Shown here in pieces: positions 12,740-22,602 of a DNA stretch of 64,000 nt (the first letter of the stretch is position 1; each line of letters begins with the position of its first letter). The stretch lies in NCBI RefSeq assembly GCF_020283565.1, contig NC_060060.1:1922001-1986000 (forward strand), read 5' to 3'. Source of the stretch: Trifolium pratense (Eukaryota; Streptophyta; Magnoliopsida; Fabales; Fabaceae). Made by a program: the position numbers and the translations under genes. The notes under the pieces are model-generated. The model searched no databases. It saw only the letters and a program-made list of their open reading frames with translations, and had not been told where the DNA came from.

Positions 12740-15700
12740 TCATGCCTTCATATCATCAACCCTGCTCAGTTCTTTGGCAAGAAAAACAAGATTCTCGGCC
12801 AACCTCCAGAAGAGGATGAACAGCTTGATGGATTCATGTAATCTTACAGTTTGCTGTGACGGGTTTTGCAGGATAGGTGGCTTTGAGCTTTTGAACTCGA
12901 CTGCACGGATAATTAACCAGTTCCATGAACCGATAGTAATCTAAAACAACAATAAGAAAAAGTATTAGTTAGATTCATTACATATAAGAAAAACTAAAAC
13001 ATTTCATGAACTAGAGTTGTAATATATGAAGATAACTGCGACATTTCATGAACTAGAGTTGTAACATATGAAGATAACTGCAACATTTCATGAACTAGAG
13101 TTGTAAAATTAGCTAATTTTATTTTCAAATAAAAGAAAAATCTGTCAAAATATCAGCATTGAACAATACCATCACAATAGGTGAGACAAATAATTAACTG
13201 GTTTACTTTTTGAGTGATGAATATGTGTTCTGTTGAGGTCACATTATCTTATGGCGATTGCGCATCTCCCCCCTTATACAAGTATGCATTAGAACCTATA
13301 AATATATCCTAGATCGCAAGTCCCAACAGTCACATAATGAAGCTTTTTTCGGTAAAATGCCACATTTTAGGGGGTTGAATGAGCAATCGCCTTAAATTAT
13401 TGATGACTTAGTTCACAATCAAGAACTTATAAATATATCCTAGATCGCAAGTCGGAACAGTCACATAATACATGAAACAGGTGAAAATCATGCAATCGGA
13501 AAAATTTACATACCTTTCAAGATCTCCGGTATCTTGAGGAAGCACTGTATGGTAAGGCAACCAGAGGACCTAACTCAAGAAATAAGAATATACCAGCCAT
13601 GTTATTCCCATAATTTATGACAGGGAACAAAATTATAGAAAAGTAATACTTAGATCATCTAATGCAACATTTCACTGTTTTGAAAAACAATCTATTTTAA
13701 TATAATTACTTAAGTACTTACTATGAAAGATAGAATGTATCCTGGAACCACATAAGTATGGATTAGAACGTCAAGGGAGCCAAGATGATCGATATCCTAC
13801 AAAGAGAGCTTCCATCAAAACTTTGTAGAGAAGTAAAAGATACAGATCAGCGAGGTCACAGAATGAGACAAATGCTTACCAGATGAAAAGGATGAGAAAT
13901 TGAAGCAACTTCAGGAAATTGCATATGCATATAAGCTTCCTGTTGAGCAAGGAATATTTTATATGGTTGGTAAGCAAAAGATAAAAATATTTTAAATTGC
14001 TGATATTACATCAGATGCGTAATGAAAATTCTTTTAAGACTTTACTGTGACATGTCGGTTATTTTATTTTGTCCTTTTCTTTTTCTATTTTGACATGGTT
14101 GCCAGAGGAAGGTAGTGAAAGAAAATATGTAAGTTCCTTGCATTCAGAATTGAACATAAAGTCACACATGGAAAGAAGAGTGAATATTACCTTGTCCATG
14201 AATCAGAATGGAATTTGAAGATATAGGAATGATATCTTGGATCTTCTCACTCGAGAAAAGAACTTGAGTAACTGAAACAGTGAGGAATTACTTAGGTTAT
14301 GAAGATAGTCGAGAAAAGAGACAAACTCTAAATTAGCATTTTGGCAACAATTTATTTCTTTGTAAATTGGGATGGATTAGACACAACATCATTCTACTCA
14401 GATGCCATGTGTGATACTTCTGGAATTAGCCGATCAGGGTTGAATGAATAATTTAACTAATAATGTAAACAGAAATTTGTAAACCTGGGAAACGCATAAG
14501 CTTTTCATCACCGTCATTTCCATCTGCTTCATTTAAACCGTTTTCCATGTCCGTTGTAGTCAACATGTGCACAGAATGGCATCCATCTGATAACCAGATA
14601 GTCTGAGATGCTGCAGGATAATAAGAAAATTTTACATACATTAACAAAACAAACCAAGTACTGTGGTCTTGTGCAAGGACATATACTAAATGGGGTTCTG
14701 TTAACCAGGACATTGGGCTCAAATGGTTAATGAGCTCCCCCTGGGACGAATTGTCGAGGAGAACCCGAGTTCGATTCCAGGTGGGAACGATTCTTGGCCA
14801 GGCTATACTTACCTCACGGCCGAACTCTGTATTACAGAGGCCCCTTCCCTTGGGAACCAGAGAGTTAATACCAAAAAAATCGGGGTTCTGTTCATTATTT
14901 TCTTTTACATACGTTATACTTGAATGACCATCATTATATTTGAACTGACATACTTGTGCTTCAATTAGTATCAACCGCAGCAAGTTAAATACAACTTCAA
15001 GTTTGCATTTGGTTCAGTAGTATGAAACTATTGCAAAATTCTTATTTCTTAGAGTAACTTTATTACAGCAGATTAGCATCAATCATGAACCCTTCTCCAT
15101 TCCTGATCTATCTAATTCTTAAAATATCTTAATACAAGAACCGGGGATAAAAAACAAAGACTGAATTGAACTCTAGATCATTTAGTCATAGACGCTTCAA
15201 TACCACATCATAAACCAACTTTCCCAAAAACTTAAGTTGCAAGATGAAAGCACACAAATGGTTATATATTTCTAACAAACACAAACATGAGGTAAATGAC
15301 TATTGCCATACTATAACTGATGAAATTGTTTTAGCGGAATGTTTCAACCCCAACAAACATTGATGCATGTTTTGTCAGTTTTACCCCTTAATCTTTCACG
15401 AAGAAAGCATACACGATCTAAATTTCAAAAAAATATAAAATAAGACAAAGAAAGTGAGACTTACTTGTAGATATATCGGGATGAACAGCCAGACATTGAA
15501 CATTCATAACACGAGGCAGTTGCCTCACATTGCCGGTGATATCTATTCCAAAGCCAGAATTGTGCAGGCATAGCAAATGTAAATCCCCATGGGAATCCAA
15601 GATCAGGAACATCTTCTGGGAAAGCGCCTGAATGGAAATAGCCTTTACAGACCTGGATACCTTTGACGTGGATTTTGTTTCAATCTCATTCCCTTTCAAT

Positions 15701-18155
15701 GCCAAAAAACACGCACCTCCATCTTTGTTGTCATTTTTAGATTTAACATTTGTCTGCTTCGCTGAGAGTAAAATTACATAAATTAGTTCATATATTGAGC
15801 AATATAGGAAACAGCCAACGATTATGCATAGAATCAAACAAGAGATTCAAACAAAGGACGCCCCCTTTTAATGAACTCATATCCATAAAACAGTTAGCAG
15901 AAATCACATATAAATTTGTAACTGATCATTTTTGGCCAGTGTATGATCTTTGACTACAGCTACTGAGACCAAAGAGTAGGCCGGAACACACCATGCATTA
16001 ATACATTCGGGCAAGCATCCCTGCATACAGATATGAAGTCACAACTTCATAGATCGACACTTCCTATCCCAAAGGCCATAATTCTCTCTCAAATGATAAA
16101 GATACTCTCCCTCTGGACCTCTTCTCTTACTTATAGACAAAAGATCTAACTATTTAGCCAACTAACTCTCTAAATAACAGTTACTAACAGAACTTAACAA
16201 ATCAATGAATAAACCCAAGAAAATAAATTAGACTGATAAAATTCTAAATTCAAATGGAAAAATAGCCGAGGTCAAAATCCATACTTCAACAGAAGCAAGC
16301 AACGTGTAACCTATGTAACATGCTAATCATCAGACTCTAATAAGGTAAAATCCAAAATAAATAAACTACTGTATTATATCATATCGAGTCTTTGGTAAAC
16401 AATCCTGATTGTTTTCTACCCATGAAGATTTGAATAAACATATTCCTAGCTCAAAGGATGCAACTCCACAAGTTGTCCTAGCTTTCCAATAATTTTAAAA
16501 GTTTCTACATTCTTCGGCATCCCTAACCCATCGAGGCATTATGAGACTTAAGTCTAATTACTATAGACACTAAGAACAGCACCGATTAAAAATATAATTA
16601 GAGGAAAATAAATTACAAACCCAGTAAATTGCAGTTTTGTTAAATAGCTGCTACAGTGACGCTATATCGCTATAGCGTATCGGAATTTAGACAAACCGTT
16701 ATTGTTTCACGATATGCTATATAGTATAAAATGTTGTCAAATAGAGGCTATAGTGGCGCTATAGTACTATTGCATAGCGGAATTCTAACAATCCACTAAT
16801 TTTCGCTATCTGCGATTGACAACATTGAAATTGCACTGGTAATGTCATCAATAATCACAACCATTATCAAAAGTTGATCAGCATCAAAACCAATAGCCAA
16901 TGCAATAAAATCACCATTGACTTTTCTCCATTGTTATTGATCATAATTCAGCGAAGGACTTGTGCTACCAAAATGAAAAATTATACAGAGTGACAGACAT
17001 CATTATATCAAAACCAACAAAAACATCATTTTCTTTTCAGTTTCACTATTGTTATTGAACAAAAACCCACCAAGGACTTTATCCCCTAAAATAAAATAAA
17101 AAACCCATTATCAATACCTATGACTATTATTCATATCAAAAGACGAACAGACCAGATTCAATACCGATGAAAGCAGCATTTACTTTTCTCACATTGTTCT
17201 ACTAACATCAAGACTTGCTTACAAGTTACAACAAAACATGTACCAAAAAGTTAAATAAGTACCTACCAGCAACTCCATGTTTTTCAATCTTCCCCTCCAA
17301 TCCACCATTGCAGGTTGCATCCAAAACACCATTACCACCGCGGCTTTTGCATCCACGATCACCTCCAGACCTCCCATGATGATCACCATTAGACAATTGC
17401 TTCAAACTCGATTTTGAATTCGAATGCCCAACTCTCCTAACAACCATTTTTCCTTTCACCAACCTCCTCAATCCAAAAACCCTAACCCCATTCTCCTCTC
17501 CAAGAATCAAAAACCCAAAAGAAATACTCAAAGACCAAACCGGTCTCGAACACCGAATAACAGCACACTTCATCAAACTCAAACCACCACCACTACCACC
17601 ATCATCACCCTCTGTCATCTTAACAGCAAAAACCCAAACTTTCAAACTCGAAACCGAATAAACCGCGAAATAATTAACCGACCCAACAACCTTAACAGAA
17701 ACCCCATGTTTCACATTCATCAAAACCCCTAATTCAGGTTCAAATCTCACAAACCCACTTCGTGAACCACATGAAATACGATTAACCCTAGAAAAAACAT
17801 TGCTTTTTCCATTAAGATGATAAAATCGGAGAAGAATTTGAGAACCAGCTTTATGGGGTCCACAAACAATGAAAACAACAGAATTATCAGAATTAGGGTT
17901 TGTTGAAATTGGGGATTTTTGGAGAATAAGAAAAGTGGAAGAAGAAGTGGGTTTTGGAATTAGGGTTTGTGGAAATTGAAGATTTGAGGAAAGAGGTGAA
18001 AAAGAAGGGTAGAGAGAGATTGAAGAGTTGGAGTGAGTGATTGCAAGAGAGAGAGAAGAAGGTTCAAAGAGAATGGAAGATGATGTTGAAGAATGTGAAG
18101 AAGAAAGAGAAGATGGGTTTGGAAGGGTTAACTTAGAAGCTTCTAGAAGAACCAT
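12740..18155 (-). CDS. Plant-conserved protein of unknown function, possibly a beta-propeller scaffold, 594 aa, eight exons
   Basis: Minus-strand exons are 18155-17267, 15761-15465, 14610-14485, 14271-14191, 13935-13880, 13796-13722, 13569-13510 and 12940-12740. All introns are GT-AG and all phases agree, giving 595 codons with TGA at 12742-12740. Residues 1-297 (exon 1) begin MVLLEASKLTLP; a Ser-rich stretch is followed by short hydrophobic beta-like strands such as SLAITHSNSSISLYPSF and VWSLSISFGFLILGEENGVR, which look like WD/propeller blades. The ending HESIKLFILFWRLAENLVFL is helical and well formed. I cannot name a reaction or partner. The exon 4-5 junction uses a less obvious acceptor (CAGGAAG|CT), because the stronger upstream CAG gives a stop. 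The ~1.5-kb first intron and the second intron hold repeats, including a SINE. Confidence 0.8.
12999..13108. repeat. 42-bp tandem repeat, about 2.7 copies, in an intron
   Basis: The word ACATTTCATGAACTAGAGTT begins at 12999, 13041 and 13083, an exact 42-bp period. The units are nearly identical. They lie in the last intron of the gene at 12740-18155. Another direct repeat (CCTAGATCGCAAGTC..AACAGTCACATAAT) occurs near 13310 and 13440 in the same intron. Confidence 0.85.
14703..14881 (+). mobile_element. tRNA-derived SINE with 11-bp target-site duplication
   Basis: The element is flanked by identical 11-mers GGGGTTCTGTT at 14692-14702 and 14882-14892. Inside, TGGGCTCAAATGGTTAATGA matches a tRNA A box and GAGTTCGATTCC matches a B box about 40 bp later. 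A tRNA-unrelated body and a short A-rich end (ACCAAAAAAAT) follow. It sits in the intron between exons 2 and 3 of the minus-strand 594-aa gene, in the opposite orientation. The intact target duplication implies a fairly recent insertion. Confidence 0.85.
16634..16830. repeat. CGCTATAG-rich foldback MITE in intron 1
   Basis: The block reads TTGTTAAATAGCTGCTACAG on the left and ends GCGATTGACAACATT, with repeated GCTATAGCG and CACTATAGC words that fold back on each other. A relative lies at 48801-48940 in an intron of the HAC gene. The pairing of TTGTTAAATAG with TTGACAACATT suggests short inverted ends. Confidence 0.5.
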
Positions 18156-18888
18156 TAGAGAGGAAATTGCAGAGAAAGAGTTTGATTAGAAGAAGAAGAA
18201 GAAGAAGAATGTGGTGAAAAGAAAAAGAGTTGATTTTTATTTTGGTGGAACAAGGAACAAAGTCACCACATAGGTTCGTTTGTCTTAGGTTGGAACTTAG
18301 GTTGATTTTCGTTTTCATTAATGTAAACTGTTTTTATTTTTTTCTTTTCTTTTATACGTTTGGTTTCTTCTCTTTATCTAAGATAAATTTCGGATTTCTT
18401 TTTTTCTTGGGAATTTTGGATTATTTTTTGTACGATAAATTTTTAAACATTATGGATTTACGGACAAAAAAATTGAATTTTATGGATAAATCCTCTAATC
18501 TCCAAACTATTAATCTCTCTTTAATTTCTGTGTCAAAAAATCTCTCTTTAATTTTAGTTTTAAAATTATAAAAATATGTGTTGTATGTTATGTTGAGTTT
18601 GTTAATAAAAGATTTTTGTTACTACAAAAAAAGTAAGAGTATTGTTAGTATTTTGAAAAGTCTACACCAAAACTCGTGTATGCACTTTATATATAGTATA
18701 AATGAAAAAATCCTTAAAAAAAATAAAAGAAAAAGAGAGGTTGGTAGAGAAAGTTAAGGCCAATTATGGAATAATAAAAAGGGCAATTATGGAATAATAA
18801 AAAAGTCATAGACGAAGTTAAGGGAAATTAAGAAATAATGAAAAATTCTTCACAAACTCAAGTATCCTTTATATATAGAGTTTAATTG
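18156..18888. other. Upstream region of the 594-aa gene
   Basis: The first ~60 bases upstream of the ATG are rich in CTT/TTC on the coding strand (AAG/GAA on the plus strand), typical of plant leaders. No TATA box could be assigned with confidence. Around 18750-18830 the phrase CAATTATGGAATAATAAAAA is tandemly repeated twice. Confidence 0.4.
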
Positions 18889-19056
18889 TTGTGCACCGTC
18901 TGTGTAAAGATTTTTTACACATATATCTAATTATGTTTTGCCACATCATTTAATGAATGTGACACATCATGTGTTTTTAAATATCATACATGATGTGTCA
19001 GTATATTATTAAACGCATGTGTAAAATAACTTTACACTGACGATGCATATTAATTA
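18882..19056. mobile_element. Foldback MITE (TGCACCGTCTGTGTAAAG family)
   Basis: TTAATTGTTGTGCACCGTCT on the left pairs with AGACGATGCAT-like sequence on the right (CACTGACGATGCATATTAATT, inverted). Between them, TTTTTTACACAT and GTGTAAAATAA also pair, and the centre has ATGATGTGTCAG/GACACATCATG. The ~175-bp unit is fully foldback and non-coding. The TTAATT-type ends may be the target duplication. Confidence 0.6.
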
Positions 19057-19318
19057 AATTCTTTAGATATTGTTATAGAATAGATATATTAAATAGTATA
19101 TAAATTATTAATAATTCATCAATTTGATCATTGAACTATTATTATTCTTTTTTTTTTCTAACAAGCAAAAAAGAAATATATTACTATTTACAGGGAGTCA
19201 TAACTAGCACAAGGTTTTTATGTTATTCTCTTATTTGTTAATTTTTCCTATATAGGGGAAATTTGATCTTAATACAATTTTTATTTATATTTTTTTTTTA
19301 AGAATTTATTTTTGGGTC

Positions 19319-19491
19319 ATGCTAACCAGTGCCCCCGGGGCACTAGTTAAGGATACCAAAAGAAGTAATTTTTGCATTGAAAAGAACATTTTTTATACTC
19401 CTACTTATAAAAAGTAAATTACACAATTTCCAATACATTCATACCTTATTTAACTCCTTAACCAGTGCCCCAGGGGCACTAGTTAGCATTT
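19319..19491. mobile_element. Foldback MITE with GTGCCCC..GGGGCAC hairpin ends
   Basis: The left end ATGCTAACCAGTGCCCC and the right end GGGGCACTAGTTAGCAT are inverted copies. Each end also forms its own small hairpin (AGTGCCCC/GGGGCACT). The interior is short and AT-rich. A single related end occurs at 62707-62745 (GCTAACCGGTGACCCGGGGC), so the family is dispersed. Confidence 0.7.
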
Positions 19492-20091
19492 TCCTTTATT
19501 TTTAATACAAAAGTTTGTGGTTAACATCTAAACCTTTCAATCTCAATCAGACGATCACAAATGATCACTTGTGTGATTGCATGATATGGGTTTGAGTTTT
19601 TTTTTATTGTTAAAAAAAAATTCAAAACAACGGTTCCATAGGCGTAGCTGAGTTGGTTGCTTGCTAGTTACTACTAAAAATATATTGTTGAAGGGGTTTG
19701 GGTTTAAACTTTAAACCATATTCTTCGTGGAATGTGAAACTATAGCCAATAAATTTTTTGTTTTACAAAACCATAAACTTTATTCATTCATATATTAAAA
19801 TAACAACAATAAAAATATATAGAACGAATCATAACCGGGTAGACGAGTCATGAGTTTGAGAAAACAGTTATGAACGGATCCTAATGATCAGATTCCGTTT
19901 CGTAAAAAAAATCATCAACGATAGCTGAAACCGACCGATGTGTGTGTCCACCGTGTATTTTCATCCTGTGATTATGTGTTGCTGGTATGGAGTTTGTCAA
20001 GAGAAAAGAATTGATCTATTTTTATTTTTTTTTGGACAATGAAAACATGGCTTTTAGTATATTTTTTTTATATAAAACAATAATATTATTT

Positions 20092-21157
20092 TTCACTTGA
20101 ATTAGTGACATGGACCATTGAACCATTATTGATCTAGAATCATATGAATGGTTGAGATTCGTGGCTTTTGTGTTTTTCTTTCAAGACTAGAAAATTTGTC
20201 TTTTCTATTAGTTTCTAAAATAATCATTTATTAAATTAAACAACTTATATCACTACATCACTACTTTTGTAAATGCTTTTTTTTTTTAATTTAATAAATG
20301 ATTATTCTAAAAACTAATAGAAAATAAATACAAAAGCCATGAATCTCAGTCCTCCATATGATTCTAGATCCAACAATGGTTCATATATTTGTTTCGGTGA
20401 TCCAAGTGAAAAGAAATACTAATATTTATTTTCATTTGGATTAGTGACGTGGACATTGAATCATCATTGGATCTAGAATCATATGAATTATTGAGATTTA
20501 TGGATTTTGTGTTTTTCTTTCAAGACTAGAAAATTTGTCTTTTCTATTAGTAGTTTCTAAAATAATCATTTATTAAATTAAACAACTCATATCACTACGT
20601 CACTACTTTTGTATCTGCTTCTTTTTTTAATTTAATAAATGATTATTCTAGAAACTAATAGAAAAGAAATACAAAAGCCATGAATATCAGTCATCCATTT
20701 GATTCTAGATCCAACGATGGTTCATATGTCTGTGTCGATGATCCAAATGAACATGAATACTAATATTCTTTTTCACATGGATCAGTAACGTGGACATATG
20801 AACCATCATTGAATGGTTGAGATTCATTGCTTTTGTGTTTTTCTTTCAAGACTAAAAAGTTTATCTTTTCTATCAGTTTCGAAAATAATAATTTATTAAA
20901 TTAAATAACTCATATCAATACATCACTACTTTTTGGTTTTCACCACTAGTTTAATCTGGTTTGGGGGTCAGTTCCGACATCAAGTAATTCCAGCCCTCTC
21001 ACAATTACATCACTATTTTTGTATCTTCTTCTTTATTATTTTAATAAATGATTATTCTAGAAACTAATAAAAAAAAATACAATATGATGCATCATATGAT
21101 TCTAGATCCAAATGTGGTTCATATGTCTGTGTCAATGATCCAAATGAACAGGAATAC
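20092..21157. repeat. Tandem array of three foldback (palindromic) units upstream of the Kunitz inhibitor gene
   Basis: Three head-to-tail units start near 20092, 20431 and 20770, each ending with AATACTAAT. Within each unit, the first arm (TCTAGAATCATATGAATGGT ... TCTATTAGTTTCTA ... TAATCATTTATTAAATT) is repeated inverted in the second arm, leaving a ~35-bp loop around ATCACTACATCACTACTTTT. The period is about 341 bp. The third unit is longer because a ~78-bp SINE fragment sits in its loop. The array ends about 220 bp before the inhibitor ATG, so it forms most of the distal promoter. Confidence 0.85.
20930..21006 (-). mobile_element. Truncated SINE inside the foldback array, with short target duplication
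   Basis: ACATCACTA occurs at 20920-20928 and again at 21007-21015, flanking a T-tract (the A tail on the minus strand) and TTTAATCTGGTTTGGGGGTC. The sequence matches the families at 2407-2500 and 53494-53605. The insertion disrupts only the third unit of the array, so it is younger than the array. Confidence 0.65.
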
Positions 21158-21287
21158 TAATGTTTTATAAAAAAAAAAAAAAAAAACCAAAAGTCATGTT
21201 TTTCAATTCATTGTTAAAAAATAAATTTAAACTATATAATATCCCCCCTAAAAAATTTATAAAATTAAACTCTTCACTTATTTCCTA

Positions 21288-21299
21288 CTATATATATAT
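21288..21299 (+). promoter_or_regulatory. TATA box of the Kunitz inhibitor gene
   Basis: CTATATATATAT lies 77-88 bp before the ATG at 21376. That leaves a leader of about 50 bp of CA-rich sequence, which is normal for plant genes of this type. Confidence 0.6.
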
Positions 21300-21375
21300 T
21301 AAGCCACCACAACACATAAACAAACTCAAACAAACAACATCCTTACTCATCTATATACTCATTAAAAAAAAACAT

Positions 21376-22035
21376 ATGAAGACTGTTTTTTTATCACTCA
21401 CCCTTACCTTCCTCCTATTTGGTTTCACCACCGGTTTTTCCTTAACTTTCTCAAATGATGAGCAAGTATTGGACACAAACGGTAACCCTATTATCTTAGG
21501 TGGCGAATATTACATTTTTCCGGCAACTGTAGACCACCACAAAGGTGGACTAAGACTCGCAAAAACCGGCGATTCAAAATGTCCCGATACTATCTTACAA
21601 AATGTTAATATCACAGGTTTACCGGTGAAATTCACCATACCAAACATAAGCAATGGTATAATCTTGATAGGTACCAAATTTGATATTGAGTTCACTAAGA
21701 AGCCTAATTGTGTTAAATCATCAAAATGGCTAATAGTATATGATTATGAAGATGATCAGCTTATTTTTTATTTTGGTATTGGTGATCCTGAAAGCAAACC
21801 TGAAACATCAATTCCTGGCATATTTTATATTGAGAAATATGAAAATGCTTATAAGATTGTATTTTGTAATGATGATTTAGGGGGACTTAATTGTAAAGAT
21901 GTTACGAGGAAGGATTTTAAAGATGGTGAATCACGTTTGGTTGTGTCGCCTGAGCATCTACAGGACCCTTATCCAGTTGTGTTTGTCGATGCTCCTTCTT
22001 TTGAATCTGGTATTGCTATGGATGTGAAGTTTTGA
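21376..22035 (+). CDS. Secreted Kunitz-type (STI/miraculin-like) protease inhibitor
   Basis: A 219-aa, intronless protein. Residues 1-~21 are a classic signal peptide (MKTVFLSLTLTFLLFGFTTG). The mature part begins with the family signature VLDTNGNPIILGGEYYI at residues ~32-48, the conserved VLDxxGxxLxxGxxYYI motif of Kunitz (soybean trypsin inhibitor) proteins. Four cysteines are visible, in SKCPDT, PNCVKS, VFCNDD and LNCKDV, which fits the two disulfides of the family. The loop where soybean inhibitor has its P1 Arg reads GLPVKFTIPN, so Lys is a tentative P1; this is inferred by eye. The frame runs 72 codons upstream, but the ATG at 21376 is chosen because it opens the signal peptide and follows the TATA box. 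Such proteins act in the apoplast or vacuole against serine proteases in defence or symbiosis. Confidence 0.95.
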   Translation: MKTVFLSLTLTFLLFGFTTGFSLTFSNDEQVLDTNGNPIILGGEYYIFPATVDHHKGGLRLAKTGDSKCPDTILQNVNITGLPVKFTIPNISNGIILIGTKFDIEFTKKPNCVKSSKWLIVYDYEDDQLIFYFGIGDPESKPETSIPGIFYIEKYENAYKIVFCNDDLGGLNCKDVTRKDFKDGESRLVVSPEHLQDPYPVVFVDAPSFESGIAMDVKF

Positions 22036-22189
22036 GTGTTAGTTTACAACTTGGGGTAAATATTGTTCATTTAGTGTGTTCATTTCTTAACATCAATGTT
22101 AATAGGTTGGATACTTTCACCGAGTTTGAACCGAGGTCTAGCAGTTGTGCGTAAGTTTCAGCAATATTTGTTACTTTGTCTACAAATCA

Positions 22190-22203
22190 AAATAAATAAA
22201 TAA
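22190..22203 (+). terminator. Probable polyadenylation signal of the Kunitz gene
   Basis: AAAATAAATAAATAA lies about 155 bp after the stop codon, the usual distance for a plant near-upstream element. Confidence 0.45.
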
Positions 22204-22602
22204 TTGCAACTGCTTTGTTGGTGTTGATCTTGTATTCCATTTTATTTGTTGGTGTTGATCTGTAACTATATTTTATCCTTTCTTACGATATAAATATAAT
22301 TAAAGGGTAATGTAAAATATGAATTGAATTAATTATATACACAAGTGCAGAGAAACTATATAGTTTAGAGTTAGAAGGATCATATCAACAAAGTGCTCAA
22401 GCGATAGGCCCAAAAAATAATTTTAGCAAAACAAAATTCAGACTAGAAAAGAGAAAGCTTACATTTTGTAGCCAATATACTATCAAGGTTGAAATAAATT
22501 AGCTGTCAAAAAAAAAAAAGGTTGAATACATTATTATTTTTTCATAATAAGCATTAAACACAGCAAAAACAACAAAATTGTTTCAACGTGAAATCTTCCT
22601 GG

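Noticed and set aside
12999..13108. Short regular repeats that could suggest a CRISPR-like array
   Set aside because: Units are contiguous without unique spacers, in an intron of a plant gene; a simple tandem repeat.
17424..17732. Plus-strand open frame of 102 codons
   Set aside because: Antisense to exon 1 of the 594-aa gene; Asn/Pro/Thr-rich composition is the mirror of the real frame.
18230..18571. Plus-strand open frame of 113 codons
   Set aside because: Phe/Leu/Lys-rich translation of AT-rich DNA upstream of another gene; no splice or domain support.
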